Below, piece after piece: positions 25,382 to 37,134 of a stretch of 64,000 nt of DNA. The notes beneath the pieces were generated by a model, which did not search any database, was not told the origin of the DNA, and saw only the letters and a list, made by a program, of their open reading frames with translations. Source of the stretch: Penicillium oxalicum (Eukaryota > Ascomycota > Eurotiomycetes > Eurotiales > Aspergillaceae); contig NC_064654.1 in assembly GCF_001723175.1 (NCBI RefSeq), forward strand, positions 3,100,001-3,164,000. Direction: 5' to 3'. Position 1 is the stretch's first letter; every line of letters begins with the position of its first letter. A program made the translations under genes and the position numbers.

Positions 25382-27760
25382 ATGGTGGGCAAAAAATCGG
25401 GCAAGGCGCTTCGTGATGAAGGTAGGCATTTTTCTTTTGCGCCGTCTCAGCATGATGCTTTTCAGCGCATAGAATATTCTAACCAGCGACGTTCTAGGCC
25501 TTGAACGAACTGACAACAACATGGATCTGTCGAGCTGGCCGCAGGTCGCTGCGATCAACCAGAAAAACTATTACACGTGAGTCGTTGCGCATTTCTTTCT
25601 CGTTATCCAAGAGATTACTCCATCGGTTGGTTTGGCCATTGGACACCAGTGCTGATTGCTTTGTCCTTTTCCTTTTCTAGCGATTACCTCAAGCGAGACG
25701 ATCAATATCTTGCATTCCGCCTTGCCAACGAGGAGGCGGATCAAGATGACCAAAAGCGCCAAGGGGATCGTGATCGCGCCCGTGCAATGGACAAGTCAAA
25801 CACAGAAGACGCCGACGCAGAGGCAGAGGTCTGGCTGATGCCGACGGGGGACGCAACATGGAAGACGAAGACGATACACCAACTGAAGCCGCGGGCTCGA
25901 AAGTCATTGTGATACATGTGGGCAGTCAGAATTTGCGCATTGGACTCTCGAGTGACGCTTTGCCAAAGACCATGCCAATGGTGATCGCGAGAAAGTCTCA
26001 AACCAATGAAAGTGATGAGCGTGAAGAGCCGAAGCCGAAACGATTGAAGCGAGACGATGGAACCGATGAAGACCCAGAGAGAGTTTTTGGTGAAGAGGTA
26101 TGCTCCCTCCTCGTTTCCGTTGGATAATTCCGAACTTTTCTCACCGGGATGATAGTGGTCCTCTCAATACACCAAAATGTCGGCAGAACTGAAAGCTCGC
26201 ATGAAGGCCAACAAGCGACGGATGCTGCCAAACCCCAAGGAGGGCGTCATCAACTTCAATCGCAAACAGTCTCCTGAAGCCATCTCAGAACATAACGATC
26301 CGGAGCGAATCGAATGGACAGAGTTGGGGACTCCTGCACCGGAATACATAATTGGTCAACCTGCTTTGAGAATTCCCGATGCTTCAAAACCCCGCTACAA
26401 GCTCAGCTGGCCCATTCAATATGGATGGTGTAATGAGCGTGATTACAAGAGCAAGCGAATGCTGTTCCTTGATATCTCTCTCATCCTAGAAGAGGCTATC
26501 AAGATACAATTGGGACTCACCAGCAAGAAAGACTGGGCGCAGTATTCCTGCGTGTTTGTCATTCCCGACTTGTATGAGAAGTCATATGTCACCCAGGTGC
26601 TGGAGATGCTGATGCGCGAATTCTCATTCGCTCGGGTCTGCTTCATTCAGGAAAGTTTGGCTGCGACATTCGGGGCTGGCTTCACCTCTGCTTGCGTGGT
26701 CGACATTGGCGCCCAAAAAACATCAATTTGCTGTGTCGAGGAAGGGATGTGCATTGAAAATTCGAGAGTGAATCTGAAGATGGGTGGAAACGACGTGACA
26801 GAGACCTTTATCAAGATGATGCTGCACGATTACTTTCCGTACTACGACATCAATCTTTGGCGTCGGTACGATTTTCTTCTGGCTGAGGAGCTAAAGAAGA
26901 ATATCTGCACTCTTGATGAAGCCAAGGTATCTCCTCAGGCATATGATCTCCACCTTCGAGTCTCGGGTCAGGATACCCAAAAACACAATTTCAAGGTCTT
27001 CGACGAGGGTCACTTGGCCCCAATGGGCTTCTTTGAGCCCACAATTTTCGACAATTCCCACAAGCTCGTTGGGCGACGGCAATTGATCGAAAAGTCTGTC
27101 GACATTTACGACGGTCAGCCCAATGACCCGACTTCAGCAGCCCAATCGGAAATTATGACAGCTCTTGCACCTCCCCTTTCTGCCAATGGAAAAGTGAATG
27201 GTGAGTCTGATGTCCAAGCTGCTGCTGCTGCTCCTCGCCCGGTTTTGGGTCGAATCCAGGAGCAAGACGCCACTCCTCGATCCTCAGTTGCTGGCTCCCC
27301 TGTGCCGGAAACCGCAGGCACTCCTCAGGCTACCGGGAACACTGCGCCTGCATCTGCGCCAACGACTCAACCCGCTCGTCAGCCTGTTGAATACCGAGAC
27401 GACATCCTTCCGGTCTTCCCTCTCGACAATGCCATCTTGACTTCAATTGCCCATGCCGCTCGCTCAGATGAGAAGAAGATGCGTGATTTCATCGGCGGTA
27501 TCATGATAGTTGGAGGCGGAAGCCTCACCAACGAGCTACATGCCTTCCTGGAGGCACGATTGAAAGCCCTTCGCCCTGGTTTCCTAAAGGAGATCATGAT
27601 CGGTGTCCCACCTCGTGACCTGGATGCTCAAGTGGTTGTCTGGAAGGGTGCTAGCATTTTCGGAAAACTGAATAGCACAAATGACAGCTGGATCGGGCAG
27701 CTGGAGTATGATCGACTGGGGCATCGCCTCATGGCATACAAGTGCATGTGGGCTTATTGA
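25382..27760 (+). CDS. arp8: Arp8, actin-related subunit of the INO80 remodelling complex
   Basis: Exons 25382-25421, 25498-25576, 25681-26097 and 26156-27760. Arp8 is a nuclear actin-related protein in the actin/Arp4 module of INO80 that contacts linker DNA. The N-terminus MVGKKSGKAL, the ERTDNNMDLSSWPQV segment and DYLKRDDQYLAFR are typical. The actin fold follows, with KVIVIHVGSQNLRIGL, VVDIGAQKTSICCVEEG, an Arp8-type insert rich in Ala/Pro, and GGIMIVGGGSLTNELH. Exon 3 does not read through in one frame. The frame entering at 25682 ends at a stop at 25912, whereas the continuation MEDEDDTP...GSKVIVIHVG is in another frame. The change falls in the acidic linker near 25835, and an earlier compensated shift is likely near 25740-25775. 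This may be a sequence error, a real lesion or an unrecognised splice. Confidence 0.82.
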
Positions 27761-28491
27761 TCTTTGGGGGGGGCATGGTATGTATGTGTATTTGGATCCA
27801 TTTCATGTTCTTGGCGGACCTTGTGGGATTTGGTGTTCTGGTGCAAGTATGGGTAAAGCGCATTGTCAATCTGTTTCATCCATTGGGATCTCTGTTGGTT
27901 ACCGGAGCTTGGGGGATGACGTATCTCCAGTTAATACATGAGATTTTGGTTTCCAATAACGACTTCATCGAGCATATTCTTGAGCCTTTTGTGTACGCAT
28001 CTCACAGACTCTAAAAAATTTCTCCGCGTCTTTTTGTTTGAAATTTTGATTAAACGCTGTCTCGATGGCTTTCTCTCCATTGAGTAGGTAGACACTCAGC
28101 TAATGGTGCTATTCAACGCGTCGGGGAATTAAAAGGCGGTCGAATACGGCAAAATCAGAGCTCGGACAACAACTCGGTCCATCAACGCTTCTCGGGCGGA
28201 GTGCCTCGCAGCGGTATAGGAACTTCCAAACCAGGTGTCCGTGGTGAACTTTTTCCTCAATACATTACAGCCTCGATCGATCCACCGTGGTCCCCCTGTT
28301 CTCTCCAGCGCGCAGTCATCTCATTGCTGTGGCGATTCCTCTTGACTGATTTCTTCCAGCTTCTGTGAGTCCACTGCAATGAAACTTCGCGCAAGACTGC
28401 ACGCTGACAGGCTTTCTGAAGGCTTCCTTTCACCCAATCGTGCACTTTCTGTTTAGGATCCAGAGCTCCTATTGAACACCAATTTCTCGTG
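27761..28491. other. Intergenic region arp8-paf1
   Basis: 3' flank of arp8 and promoter of paf1, both plus strand. A hydrophobic 90-codon frame at 27742-28014 overlaps the end of arp8 and is probably chance. Confidence 0.5.
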
Positions 28492-29991
28492 ATGTCTTCC
28501 AAGTCTCGGGAGGACAAGTCCTCCAGCGGCTTTCACCAGGATTATATTGCGTCCCTCCGCTATCGCAATGATCTTCCACCTCCGCACATGCCCCCGAAGC
28601 TTCTGGACATTCCCCATGAAGGTCTCAATCGCTTCATTACTCCGGAATTTGCCTCGAATCTTGCGCGACGAGAGGAGCCCAACATCGATGTCGACGCTGA
28701 GGGTGGCATGCCGATTGATTTGGTTGGTCTGCCAGGTCTGCATTTGGGAGATGAGAAGGGTGAGTCCTCGTACTGATGAACGTGGTGAGTTGACTGCCAT
28801 CAATAAATCACTAATCTCGCAAAAGCTATCATGGCTCCTGAGCATCCCCAACCAATGGATCCGGCCGACCTCCCGCTTTTGATGACGCTGGACCAACTTC
28901 GCAACCCAGCGCCCAGGAACACGAACGTCAGCTTCCTGCGCCGTACACAGCACATTTCCGTTGATCGTACCGCCGGAGCGAGTAGTGCGCCTGCGAAGGG
29001 ACTCAACCGACCCGTCAAGAAGGGCAAGGTCTCTGTGGAAGACCCCAGACATATCAAGAAGTTCATCATGAAAGGGTTTGATCTTGCCTATCCTCATACC
29101 AAGCACACTGGTGAAGACTCAGAAAGTCAGGTCAGGGGTCTCCCAGCAACAAAGGCGGAAGCGGAGGCTTGGGCGCGTCCAGTTCATCCGGACAACCCGA
29201 AACTGAAACCAGTCGGTTTCTTTCCGCTCATGCCCGACCTGTCTGGATTTCCTGATCCAGGTGGTTTTGTTCAATTCAAGTTCGACAAAGCCCCTGTGTC
29301 AGCAGTGGGAGGCAAGCGTGACAAGCGCATGGACGTGGCATTGCTTCACCCATCCGCGCCAGAGGAACGCATTTGCCAGGAGCATGCGTCAAAGCAAGCT
29401 CTTCATAAGGCGAATCCCGAGATTTACCCTGACCCGGGTCCAGTTCCCTTTGACTACGACCTGCATTTGCCCGAAAAGATGGAATCTGTCAAGAAGGTCT
29501 TTGCGAGCATGGATCTGAATAACCCTGATAGGGATAATGAAGATCTCTACACCCATACGAGCGCGGAGGGCACAAAGTATCACCGTTTCGACCGTGAACG
29601 TACTTTCGCCACCAGTGCTCAACTTTTAAATACCGACCCCAAACTGAGAGATATTGCACTCACTCTTCACAAGCCCCGAGAAGGCGACACCAAACAACAG
29701 GCCGCATACTATTATCCCATCATCAGCAAGGTGCGTCTAAAGCCGGAGCGTGCTCGTACGATTGCCCAAGCAGGTCTTGCCCCTACCGCAACCCAAATGC
29801 CGGAAGACAAGATCGATCAATTGCATATCACCGTTCGTGACCCCGACGAGGCCGAGATCTACAAGCGGTCCCTGCACCGTGCGAACGTGGACCCCAAGTT
29901 CGCGCAAACCATGCCACCGCCTCCGACTCAGGAAGCTGCTGTGGATGATGAGGATGCTGAAGGTGATGACACGAGGATGAGCGACGAGTAA
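28492..29991 (+). CDS. paf1: Paf1, RNA polymerase II-associated elongation factor subunit
   Basis: Two exons, 28492-28759 and 28826-29991, 477 residues. Paf1 is the founding subunit of the PAF complex, which travels with RNA polymerase II and promotes histone H2B ubiquitination and H3K4/K36 methylation. The N-terminus contains FHQDYIASLRYRNDLPPP and PKLLDIP, the characteristic Paf1 start. Exon 2 carries PLLMTLDQLRNP, FLRRTQHIS and DPRHIKKFIMKGFD. The protein ends in an acidic tail (DDEDAEGDDTRMSDE) as in other Paf1 proteins. The single intron (GTGAGT donor, AAAAG acceptor) joins LHLGDEK to AIMAPEHPQP in frame. Confidence 0.93.
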
Positions 29992-31025
29992 AAAAAGAAG
30001 AGATGCGGACACCTCTGACTAATATGTTTGAGGTCGAGGTTTTGTTTTGAGTGCGATAGGGTCTTCAGGGGTTCCTTGGAGCTCGGCGTCTGGCGATACA
30101 ATAAGACGGGCTTTTGTTTCTGTATAGATATGAACAGCGCTTGTTTGTGGAGTGTAATGAGTCGTACCAATGCTTCCAGATCAAGTCCAAAGACTTGTAT
30201 TTACTATCCGTCGTCGGTAGTGGTAGATCTGGTGTAAGGTGGCTAGGGGCCTAAAGATACCTACTGCCCAGGTGAGACTCGATATCCAGTGAAAGTTGGA
30301 ATCAGCCTCCCGGGGGAGGTGAGTCTGTTTGACTCCCATCCGTTTGCCCAAGAAGTCTATCTGCAAGGCCCGTTCTAGCTCCGTTATCCTAGGCAAATGA
30401 TGAATATGTTTTGAGACGCGGACGAGAGATGATATGGCTTAGATAGGAGCTTCCAACCTTTCGCAGTGACCTGCACCGGATAATCCTAGATGACCCGGTC
30501 CGGGTCATCATGATTCAGCAATTTTTCTTCTGTGTAGATCATTCTATGCTGTATGCAGTCTTGTAGGCGAAAAGTGGAATTTGTAGTCGAGCTTGATGCG
30601 ACTGCGAAAAGACATGCATGTTGTGGAGCCATTATGGGGTACATAGTGTGAGAGGGCTTGCACACTCCCGTGCACATGGATAATGGTGTTTGGCAACTCT
30701 ACCTATATACCTACATTTGGCATGGATGTTTTCTTACATTTTTGATTTACTTCCCAGTCACCTGCATGAGTTGATGCTATGAATCTTCATGGAACTTCGT
30801 TGCTATCATGATAGACGAGGTAGATCAAGCGAGGAGTCAGTTATCTAAAAATCAGAAAGTATAATGAGGATACACTTAGTTTTCCGGGAGATAGCGAAAC
30901 TACCGATGGTGAGTGTTGTCTGTACATGTAGGCCCTCAACCTACAAGCGTGGCTGACTGACTCAGCCCGCAGATGAACTTTATCCATTCTCATATACTGC
31001 AAGAGGGTGCGCGCCTCCTTCAAAA
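29992..31025. other. 1.0 kb intergenic region after paf1
   Basis: AT-rich. Only short, unrelated frames are present and no gene is supported. Confidence 0.5.
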
Positions 31026-31467
31026 TCAGACAGTGTTGCTATTGGCAAGCCTCCGGACTGCCATCCTCCGCTTGGCCAATTTCTTAAGACCATATATTGC
31101 GCAGGTGCCAAAGACAAAGTGCACGAGGACCATGGTATTAAACATCCAAAACCAACGCTGACCACATTTCTCCCACATGTTCTCTCCAGCTCCGAAATAA
31201 CATCTCGCTCCATCGATATCCAGGAGTAGTAGCACAACGACGTAGATCCTAAATCGAGTTGGCGCCAATTAGAGAATTGTCGCATAGATAGGCAGAGAAA
31301 AGGGGTTTCTACTTGAACGTATATTTGGCGCACGGGATTAAAAAGTATCTGACTGCCGGACTGTCGGCAAAAAGCTCTTGGACTTGGGGGTTCTGAGCAG
31401 TGAGATCATCGTCGTGGATCTGTACATCAGAGGGTGGTTCGGGCTTTCCGATGAGCTCGTCTTTCAT
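31026..31467 (-). CDS. Small two-helix membrane protein, unknown function
   Basis: Two exons, 31467-31313 and 31248-31026, joined over a 64-base intron (GTAGAA donor, TTTAG acceptor), give about 125 residues. I do not recognise the family. After a polar N-terminal part comes RYFLIPCAKYTFK, then a hydrophobic helix (IYVVVLLLLDI), a loop with GENMWEKCGQRWFW, a second helix (MFNTMVLVHFVFGTCAIYGL) and a basic tail (LKKLAKRRMAVRRL). The two segments belong to different frames, and the splice makes a coherent two-helix topology, which argues for a real gene. The open frame continues upstream past 31467 without an ATG, so another 5' exon may exist, perhaps starting near 31670 (MDGSRRSIPNWASF). Expression is unproven. 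Confidence 0.45.
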
Positions 31468-32312
31468 TTCGTTGAGAGGGTTTATACCACGTCCATTCAC
31501 TGACAAAGCCTAGAAGATACCGAACAAGTGGCGCCCGGGTACGATGGTAAAACGAGATGGGCAGGGTCAACGATTCTTGATTGCAGGCATGTGGTGTCTT
31601 GGTTATATTGGGGATCGGGCGTCAGGTGGCGGAAACTAGCCCAGTTAGGAATAGACCGGCGCGAGCCATCCATCCGAGAGTCTGCCCTACAATAAGGATT
31701 TGGGTCGAGAGACTCTCAATCAAAAAGACTTTATGAGCCACAAGGTAGAGCACAAAGTTATCCCATCAAATAGTATCTCGGATGGACATGGGGCCGCATT
31801 CTATAGCAGCTGTCGCAAACAACCCGTTTGGGTAATTTGTGGATGCTTTCGTCCCACGGGTGGCTGGCACGTGACATATCAATTGGGGAGGGATCCGCAA
31901 TACCACTTTTCTGAGAGACCGCCGATATCTGCCGGGTCTATTTATTCACCGCCTATATGATCAACCAGTCCGATCGAACCGTCACGGGATCCTAGAGCTA
32001 CATGATATCGGTAAATGTAAGAATTTGCGGTGAAAATCTCTTGAGTACTAGTGAAGAAGATGTCTGTTGATTGTTTGCAAAAAGTCTGAACCCGAGCGTT
32101 GAAGGACGTCACACTTGTGGGCAGCAAAACAAGTACTGTAGAATCGACGAATGTAGACTGATCCACGGCGCGATACGCTCTTCCGGCTATCGGCCTCTGC
32201 AACTTTTGGTTCGCAGGAACTCTTTTTCTCGACTGACCTCCGAGCCAGTTTTCCGCCGGCTTATCTCCGCCTCAGACCATCAATTGAGCGCATAGAGGTT
32301 TTCCTGGACTCC
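31468..32312. other. Upstream region of dihydroorotate dehydrogenase
   Basis: Contains the probable 5' part of the small membrane-protein gene (minus) and the promoter of the next plus-strand gene. No further coding region is supported. Confidence 0.5.
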
Positions 32313-33935
32313 ATGTCCTCGATGTCTGCTTCCATCGCTTGGCGCGCTGGTCTCCGCGCCCGCGTGCCTCCTTCACGACCATCCTCGCTGTTCCCGAGAC
32401 GCTATCCCGGCGCGGCACGATATGCCTCAGAATCGGCACCTGTGCAACAAGCGGCCGCGGAGACCGTGAAGCAGTCGGCCAAGGAAGTTCCTAAGAAAGC
32501 GGCTCGCGGCTCGCGCAAAATTCTGTACGGTACCACCCTGGCGGTCACACTCCTTGTTGGCTATGTCTACGGCACAGACACACGGGCGAGCATCCATCGT
32601 TACCTCGTTGTCCCCCTCATCCGTCAGCTCTTCCCGGACGCAGAAGACGCCCATCACGTCGGTGTGGATAGCCTGAAATTTCTTTATCAGTATGGCCTTC
32701 ACCCTCGCGAGCGAGGTAATCCGGACAACGACGGTGCTTTGACAACCGAGGTAGGATCCATCTTCCGGGCCAGCTAGGTGTCACGAGTCTGGTTGGATTG
32801 GTGGCATCCAGCTAATGCTGATGAATTGCGAATGATCCCGCAGGTCTTTGGATATACGCTTGCCAACCCCATTGGCATCTCCGCCGGTCTTGACAAGCAT
32901 GCTGATATCCCCGATGCGCTGCTCGATCTCGGCCCAGCCATTGTCGAAGTTGGCGGCACCACTCCCTTGCCGCAGGACGGCAACCCCAAGCCTCGCGTTT
33001 TCCGCGTGCCCTCTCAGAATGCGATGATCAACCGTTATGGCCTCAATTCCAAGGGTGCAGACCACATGGCCGCCGTGCTCAAGCAGCGGGTTCGTGACTT
33101 TGCCTACGCTGCCGGTTTGGGTGAGCACGAGCTCGCGGAGCAGCGCGTGCTCGACGGTGAAGCCAACGTGCCTCCCGGTAGTCTTGTCCCGGGTAAACTG
33201 CTGGCCGTGCAAGTCGCCAAGAACAAGCTCACGCCCGATGGTGACATCGACGCTATCACGCGCGACTATGTCTACTGTGTGGATCGGGTCGCCCGCTACG
33301 CCGACATTGTTGTTGTGAATGTCTCCAGTCCCAACACTCCCGGTCTGCGGGACCTGCAGGCGGCGGGACCTCTCACCAAGATTCTGACTGGGGTCGTGAG
33401 TGCTGCGAAGAACGTCGAGCGCAAGACGAAGCCCTACGTGATGGTCAAGGTCAGCCCAGACGAGGATTCCGAGGAGCAGATGTCGGGCATTTGTGAAGCC
33501 GTGTGGAAATCTGGCGTGGACGGCGTCATTGTTGGAAACACGACCAACCGCCGGCCCGCTGCTCTCCCAGAGGGATATACCCTGTCTTCGAAAGAGCAAC
33601 AGACCATGAAGGAGACCGGTGGCTATTCTGGTCCTCAGCTGTTTGGCCGTCTGGTCTCGCTCGTTGGCCGTTACCGCCATATGTTGGATCAAGGTCCCCC
33701 CTCTGGCGAAGTGACCTCCACGGGGCCTGATGGGGAGGAGGTGGCTGTGCACCCGGCAAGCCAGCCTCGCAAGGTGCTCTTTGCCTCTGGTGGTATTACC
33801 ACCGGACAGCAGGCGCGCCAGGTATTGGACGCGGGTGCTTCCGTGGCTATGATGTATACCGGCATCGTCTACGGAGGCGTGGGAACCGTGACGCGCGTGA
33901 AGCAGGAGCTGCGCGAGGAAATGCAAAAGAAATAG
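32313..33935 (+). CDS. Dihydroorotate dehydrogenase (quinone), class 2, mitochondrial
   Basis: Two exons, 32313-32750 and 32844-33935, 509 residues. The enzyme oxidises dihydroorotate to orotate, the fourth step of pyrimidine synthesis, and passes electrons to ubiquinone in the inner mitochondrial membrane. The N-terminus is arginine/serine-rich and suits a presequence. A membrane helix follows (ILYGTTLAVTLLVGYVYG, about residues 70-87), the hallmark of class 2 eukaryotic enzymes. FMN-barrel motifs include FGYTLANPIGISAGLDK, VNVSSPNTPGLR (with the catalytic serine), IVGNTTNRR and LFASGGITTGQQA. The intron has a GTAGGA donor and a CCGCAG acceptor and joins ALTTE to VFGYTLANP. The 426-codon open frame on the opposite strand is a composition artefact. 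Confidence 0.96.
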
Positions 33936-35311
33936 ATTTCCTGCAGGGGCGCGGCTGATTGCTGATTCGAGTTGTGGAAAACCACCACACAAAAGCAAAA
34001 TCTTTTCTTCTCGGGGTTGAGGAATCACTTTGGATATGAAGAGAGTATGTAAATACAGCAAGTGAGAAGTTGGTACCTATTATCCTATCAAATGCAGACT
34101 TTATAGACTTACCCACCATCTTGAACCACCGGGTCCAGACTGGATCAAACTATGGAACCAGGTTCAATTAGTATCTTGAGGGGTACACATCTCACAAAAT
34201 TGAATGTCAGGACACCACCTCCAGCTGACACGACCGTTCACCTTTCACAGGCTGCCAGCCCAAAACTAGACCTACCCCTACCTGTAAGCTACAGAACCCG
34301 CCAGATCGGAGAAGCCTATAGGTAGACAGCTGAAGGACGGAGAGCGTCTCAACCCGCCTCGGACAGGCAGTAGGTATCCATCCTTCGTGTATACTTGTAT
34401 GTACATACTTGCCGAATCGCCATCTTCCAATGATTTGAACCAAATCTACAAACCTAGCTCAACTCTCCAAAACTCAAGCCCATTTACAGTGGAATAATCC
34501 CGGTAGACAGAAGACTCGACAATCATCCTTGCTCCACAGGATCAGCAAATAAATCTCGGAGTTACAGCGAGTTCACGTTTGATTACCGTGCTTGGTGTAC
34601 TGGACCCGTCATGTTCGGCATGTGCGGACGCACATCTCGAACAAGTCAATCCGGAGTCGAAGGTGGGGGTGGGGCCGCATGAGCTTTCTAGTGGGGGCGT
34701 GACGGTCCGCCGGGATACCCATCAGGGATATTCCGAGCATGTCGTGTTTGGGGGGTTGTTCCAAAACACAGAGGGCGGGGGAGGTGTATGGAGGTGTATT
34801 CTACATTGATGATGACCTTGCTTTCTGTTTTTGTTTGCCCCTTCATAGGGACGGATGTCATGATGAGATGGAAGTATGTATGGGTTGTGGATGGGTGGGA
34901 GGATAGCCGGAATAGGAGGGCATGGATGGGGGGGTGCAGATCCAAGTAAAGCTCGAGCGTGGGTAATTGTGGATTTGAGAGATATGTTGGTGGGTCTTAT
35001 TTTCAATATTTATATGATTCTTTTTTTTTCGCTTGATGAATGATATTCGCTTTTCCATGGTTAGAATTGCCCCGTTCATTCAGATCGTGGTCTCGCCGCG
35101 AGAATGGTGAGATGGAGACTATGAGATTGCGTCCACTACTTGTTTATTACCTAACATTCATCGGGGTTTTCGTATCTATAGAAGCATTTTTTGTGGCGCG
35201 TAGAAGTCGAAAGGCAGATGGGATGGCGAAAATTGGGGTATATATGGAATAAAAGCAACAGTCAACAACATCGTCCCTCAGATTGACCTAGCATCCGTCG
35301 CTCAGCCCTTG
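33936..35311. other. 1.4 kb convergent intergenic region
   Basis: Between the 3' ends of dihydroorotate dehydrogenase and the TIM-like gene. Purine-rich and G-rich stretches occur near 34.7-34.9 kb, and only short frames are present. Confidence 0.5.
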
Positions 35312-36163
35312 TCAAGTCAGACCCAAGGACTCTTCCACCTCATGCACGACCTTGCGCACTCCTCCCACTTCATGCGCAAATCGACCGAGAAACATCCCAT
35401 CAACAGCTTTCCCGAGTCCCCCAGCGCCCCAGAGCCCCGGCCCAGCGCTCCCACCGTACAGCACCCGCACGGCACCCGGTCGCGTGCCAATGACTCCCCG
35501 AATCCCTTCCACGACGGCAGCAACGTGGTCCACCCCCGCGGGCTGGGGCTTCCCAATGGCCCACACGGGCTCATACGCAAAGATCACAGGCGCCTCGCGA
35601 GGAATCGCAGCCAGCACCGCGCGCACGAGAACCGCGCATTCGGAGACTGCGTGTCCGACCGCCTCCGAGGCCACCGCTCCCGGCGCGGTGACTTCGCCCA
35701 CGCAGACGAGAGGTACCATGCTCTGCGCACAAGTCGCGGCCGCCTTGCGGGCAGTCTGCTCGTCCGTCTCTCCAAAGATCGCGCGGCGTTCGGCGTGGCC
35801 CAGTTCCACGATGGAGCACCCGAGTGACTTGATCGCGGCGGGGGAGACCTCTCCGGTGAATGCGCCGTAGTCCTCCCACATGCAATCTTGAGCGCCGAAC
35901 AAGAACGGCGGTGGTGACACGGAGACGCCTGACTCTGCGAGCTGGGTCTCGTATGCCTTGAGGATCTCCGCGCAGGGCCACAGGGTGAGAAAGTCGGGGA
36001 TGAGGGCAAGGAGGAGCTGGTCTCGATGGCGCGGGTGCACAATCTCGTTGGCGGGGTCGAGGATGCTGCGGAGGTAACTGAGCGTGCGTTCGGGAGAGAA
36101 GTACATTTTGAGTGAGATGAGAAGGAGTTTGTCGGGAAGGGTAGGGTAGTTGATGGTCGCCAT
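35312..36163 (-). CDS. Triosephosphate isomerase-like protein, probable tetrulose-phosphate isomerase
   Basis: Single exon, 283 residues, longer than glycolytic TIM (about 250). The TIM-barrel catalytic set is retained: lysine in ISLKMYF, histidine in ELGHAERR and glutamate in [10 protein letters not shown]. It departs from glycolytic TIM at substrate-contacting places. The strand-1 NxK motif reads SLK, loop 6 continues [14 protein letters not shown] instead of the usual WAIGTGK-type, and the phosphate loop reads [11 protein letters not shown]. These changes suggest a related but different substrate. The gene is head-to-head with an RpiB-like gene. TIM-like plus RpiB-like is the isomerase pair of tetritol catabolism (bacterial EryH/EryI, Yarrowia EYI1/EYI2), so L-erythrulose-1-phosphate isomerase is the favoured inference. 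An ordinary TIM paralogue cannot be excluded. Confidence 0.85.
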   Translation of the reverse strand: MATINYPTLPDKLLLISLKMYFSPERTLSYLRSILDPANEIVHPRHRDQLLLALIPDFLTLWPCAEILKAYETQLAESGVSVSPPPFLFGAQDCMWEDYGAFTGEVSPAAIKSLGCSIVELGHAERRAIFGETDEQTARKAAATCAQSMVPLVCVGEVTAPGAVASEAVGHAVSECAVLVRAVLAAIPREAPVIFAYEPVWAIGKPQPAGVDHVAAVVEGIRGVIGTRPGAVRVLYGGSAGPGLWGAGGLGKAVDGMFLGRFAHEVGGVRKVVHEVEESLGLT

Positions 36164-37134
36164 GATGATGGCTAGTATCAATGGTCCAGTTGAAATGACG
36201 GAAACCAGTGGGGGATGAATGATCGATAAAATGGCTCTGTGAGTGATCAAGTCCGGCCGGTGAAAGCACCAGGGAACAGAGATGACGCTGGCTGAGAATG
36301 AGAAGAGGAACAAGTGCAGTGCCCGGTCGGTGGAATGGAATTGAATGGAATTTAATGATAAGAATGCTCAATCAAAGACTGAAATTCTATGAGAAACGGG
36401 ATTACAGGGTCTAATGGTGAATGATTGGGAGTGGGGAATCAGACTCGCAAGAAAGCCGAGTTCTCGGCTTGCCTTGACTGGCCCTATCCACCTCGCACTC
36501 CACTCTGGGGGAACCAAGCGGACGGTACAATACCTCCTTTATACTTGGAGTCCAGCTTCAACAACTGACTGGGACTCCTGCTGTCTCCCACCAGTAGTAC
36601 CTAGTTCCTACAGCGCATCAAGCATGGTCGTATATACAGATCTCGCAGTTATCATCTATCGTCACCGAAAGGACCATGAGAGTTTCATCTCTTGACAGGT
36701 TGGTGGTCGAATGTCCCGGAGTGGAGAGCGGAGGCGCGGACCAGGGACCGATCCTGGATGAATTCGAGTATACCAGCCGCCCAGAACAATCGGCAAGACT
36801 GTAGACCGGAATAGGATGGTGGTCACTGGGTACATTGCTACTACATCCTTCTACAGTATTAGTAGTTCCGGGTCGGTACTACCTGGTATGTACATGTACT
36901 CACCTCAGTCGAGAAAATTGTATAAGAGGGCCTCGAGAGTCGGTTCGCATTCGTCGTCTGACTTGACAATTTTCTTTCCATCATCCGGTCTGACCGTGCT
37001 ATTGTCTCTCATCTTTTCCTCGGTCTCATATCTCGCCGACTTGACTCTTCTGTCTTCTATAAGCACTTTGATCATATTACCTTCTCCCCCAAAAAAAGAA
37101 AGAAAGAACAATCACGATCCTCCCTCTCTTGACC
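36164..37134. promoter_or_regulatory. Shared promoter of the TIM-like and RpiB-like genes
   Basis: A 971-base head-to-head interval. At 36716-36733 three abutting words fit the CreA carbon-repressor consensus SYGGRG (CCGGAG, GTGGAG, GCGGAG). The 10-base palindrome GTACATGTAC lies at 36890-36899. Both are sequence matches only; a regulatory role is inferred. Confidence 0.5.

Noticed and set aside
27742..28014. Hydrophobic 90-codon plus-strand frame overlapping the end of arp8
   Set aside because: It overlaps the arp8 stop in another frame, has Leu/Val/Ile content expected from T-rich 3' flanks, and shows no family.
32781..34061. 426-codon minus-strand frame opposite dihydroorotate dehydrogenase
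   Set aside because: Composition artefact of the biased sense strand; no motif and no splice-consistent start.
35571..36371. Overlapping 266-codon minus-strand frame inside the TIM-like gene
   Set aside because: It is a shifted reading of the same strand; the TIM frame carries all catalytic motifs.
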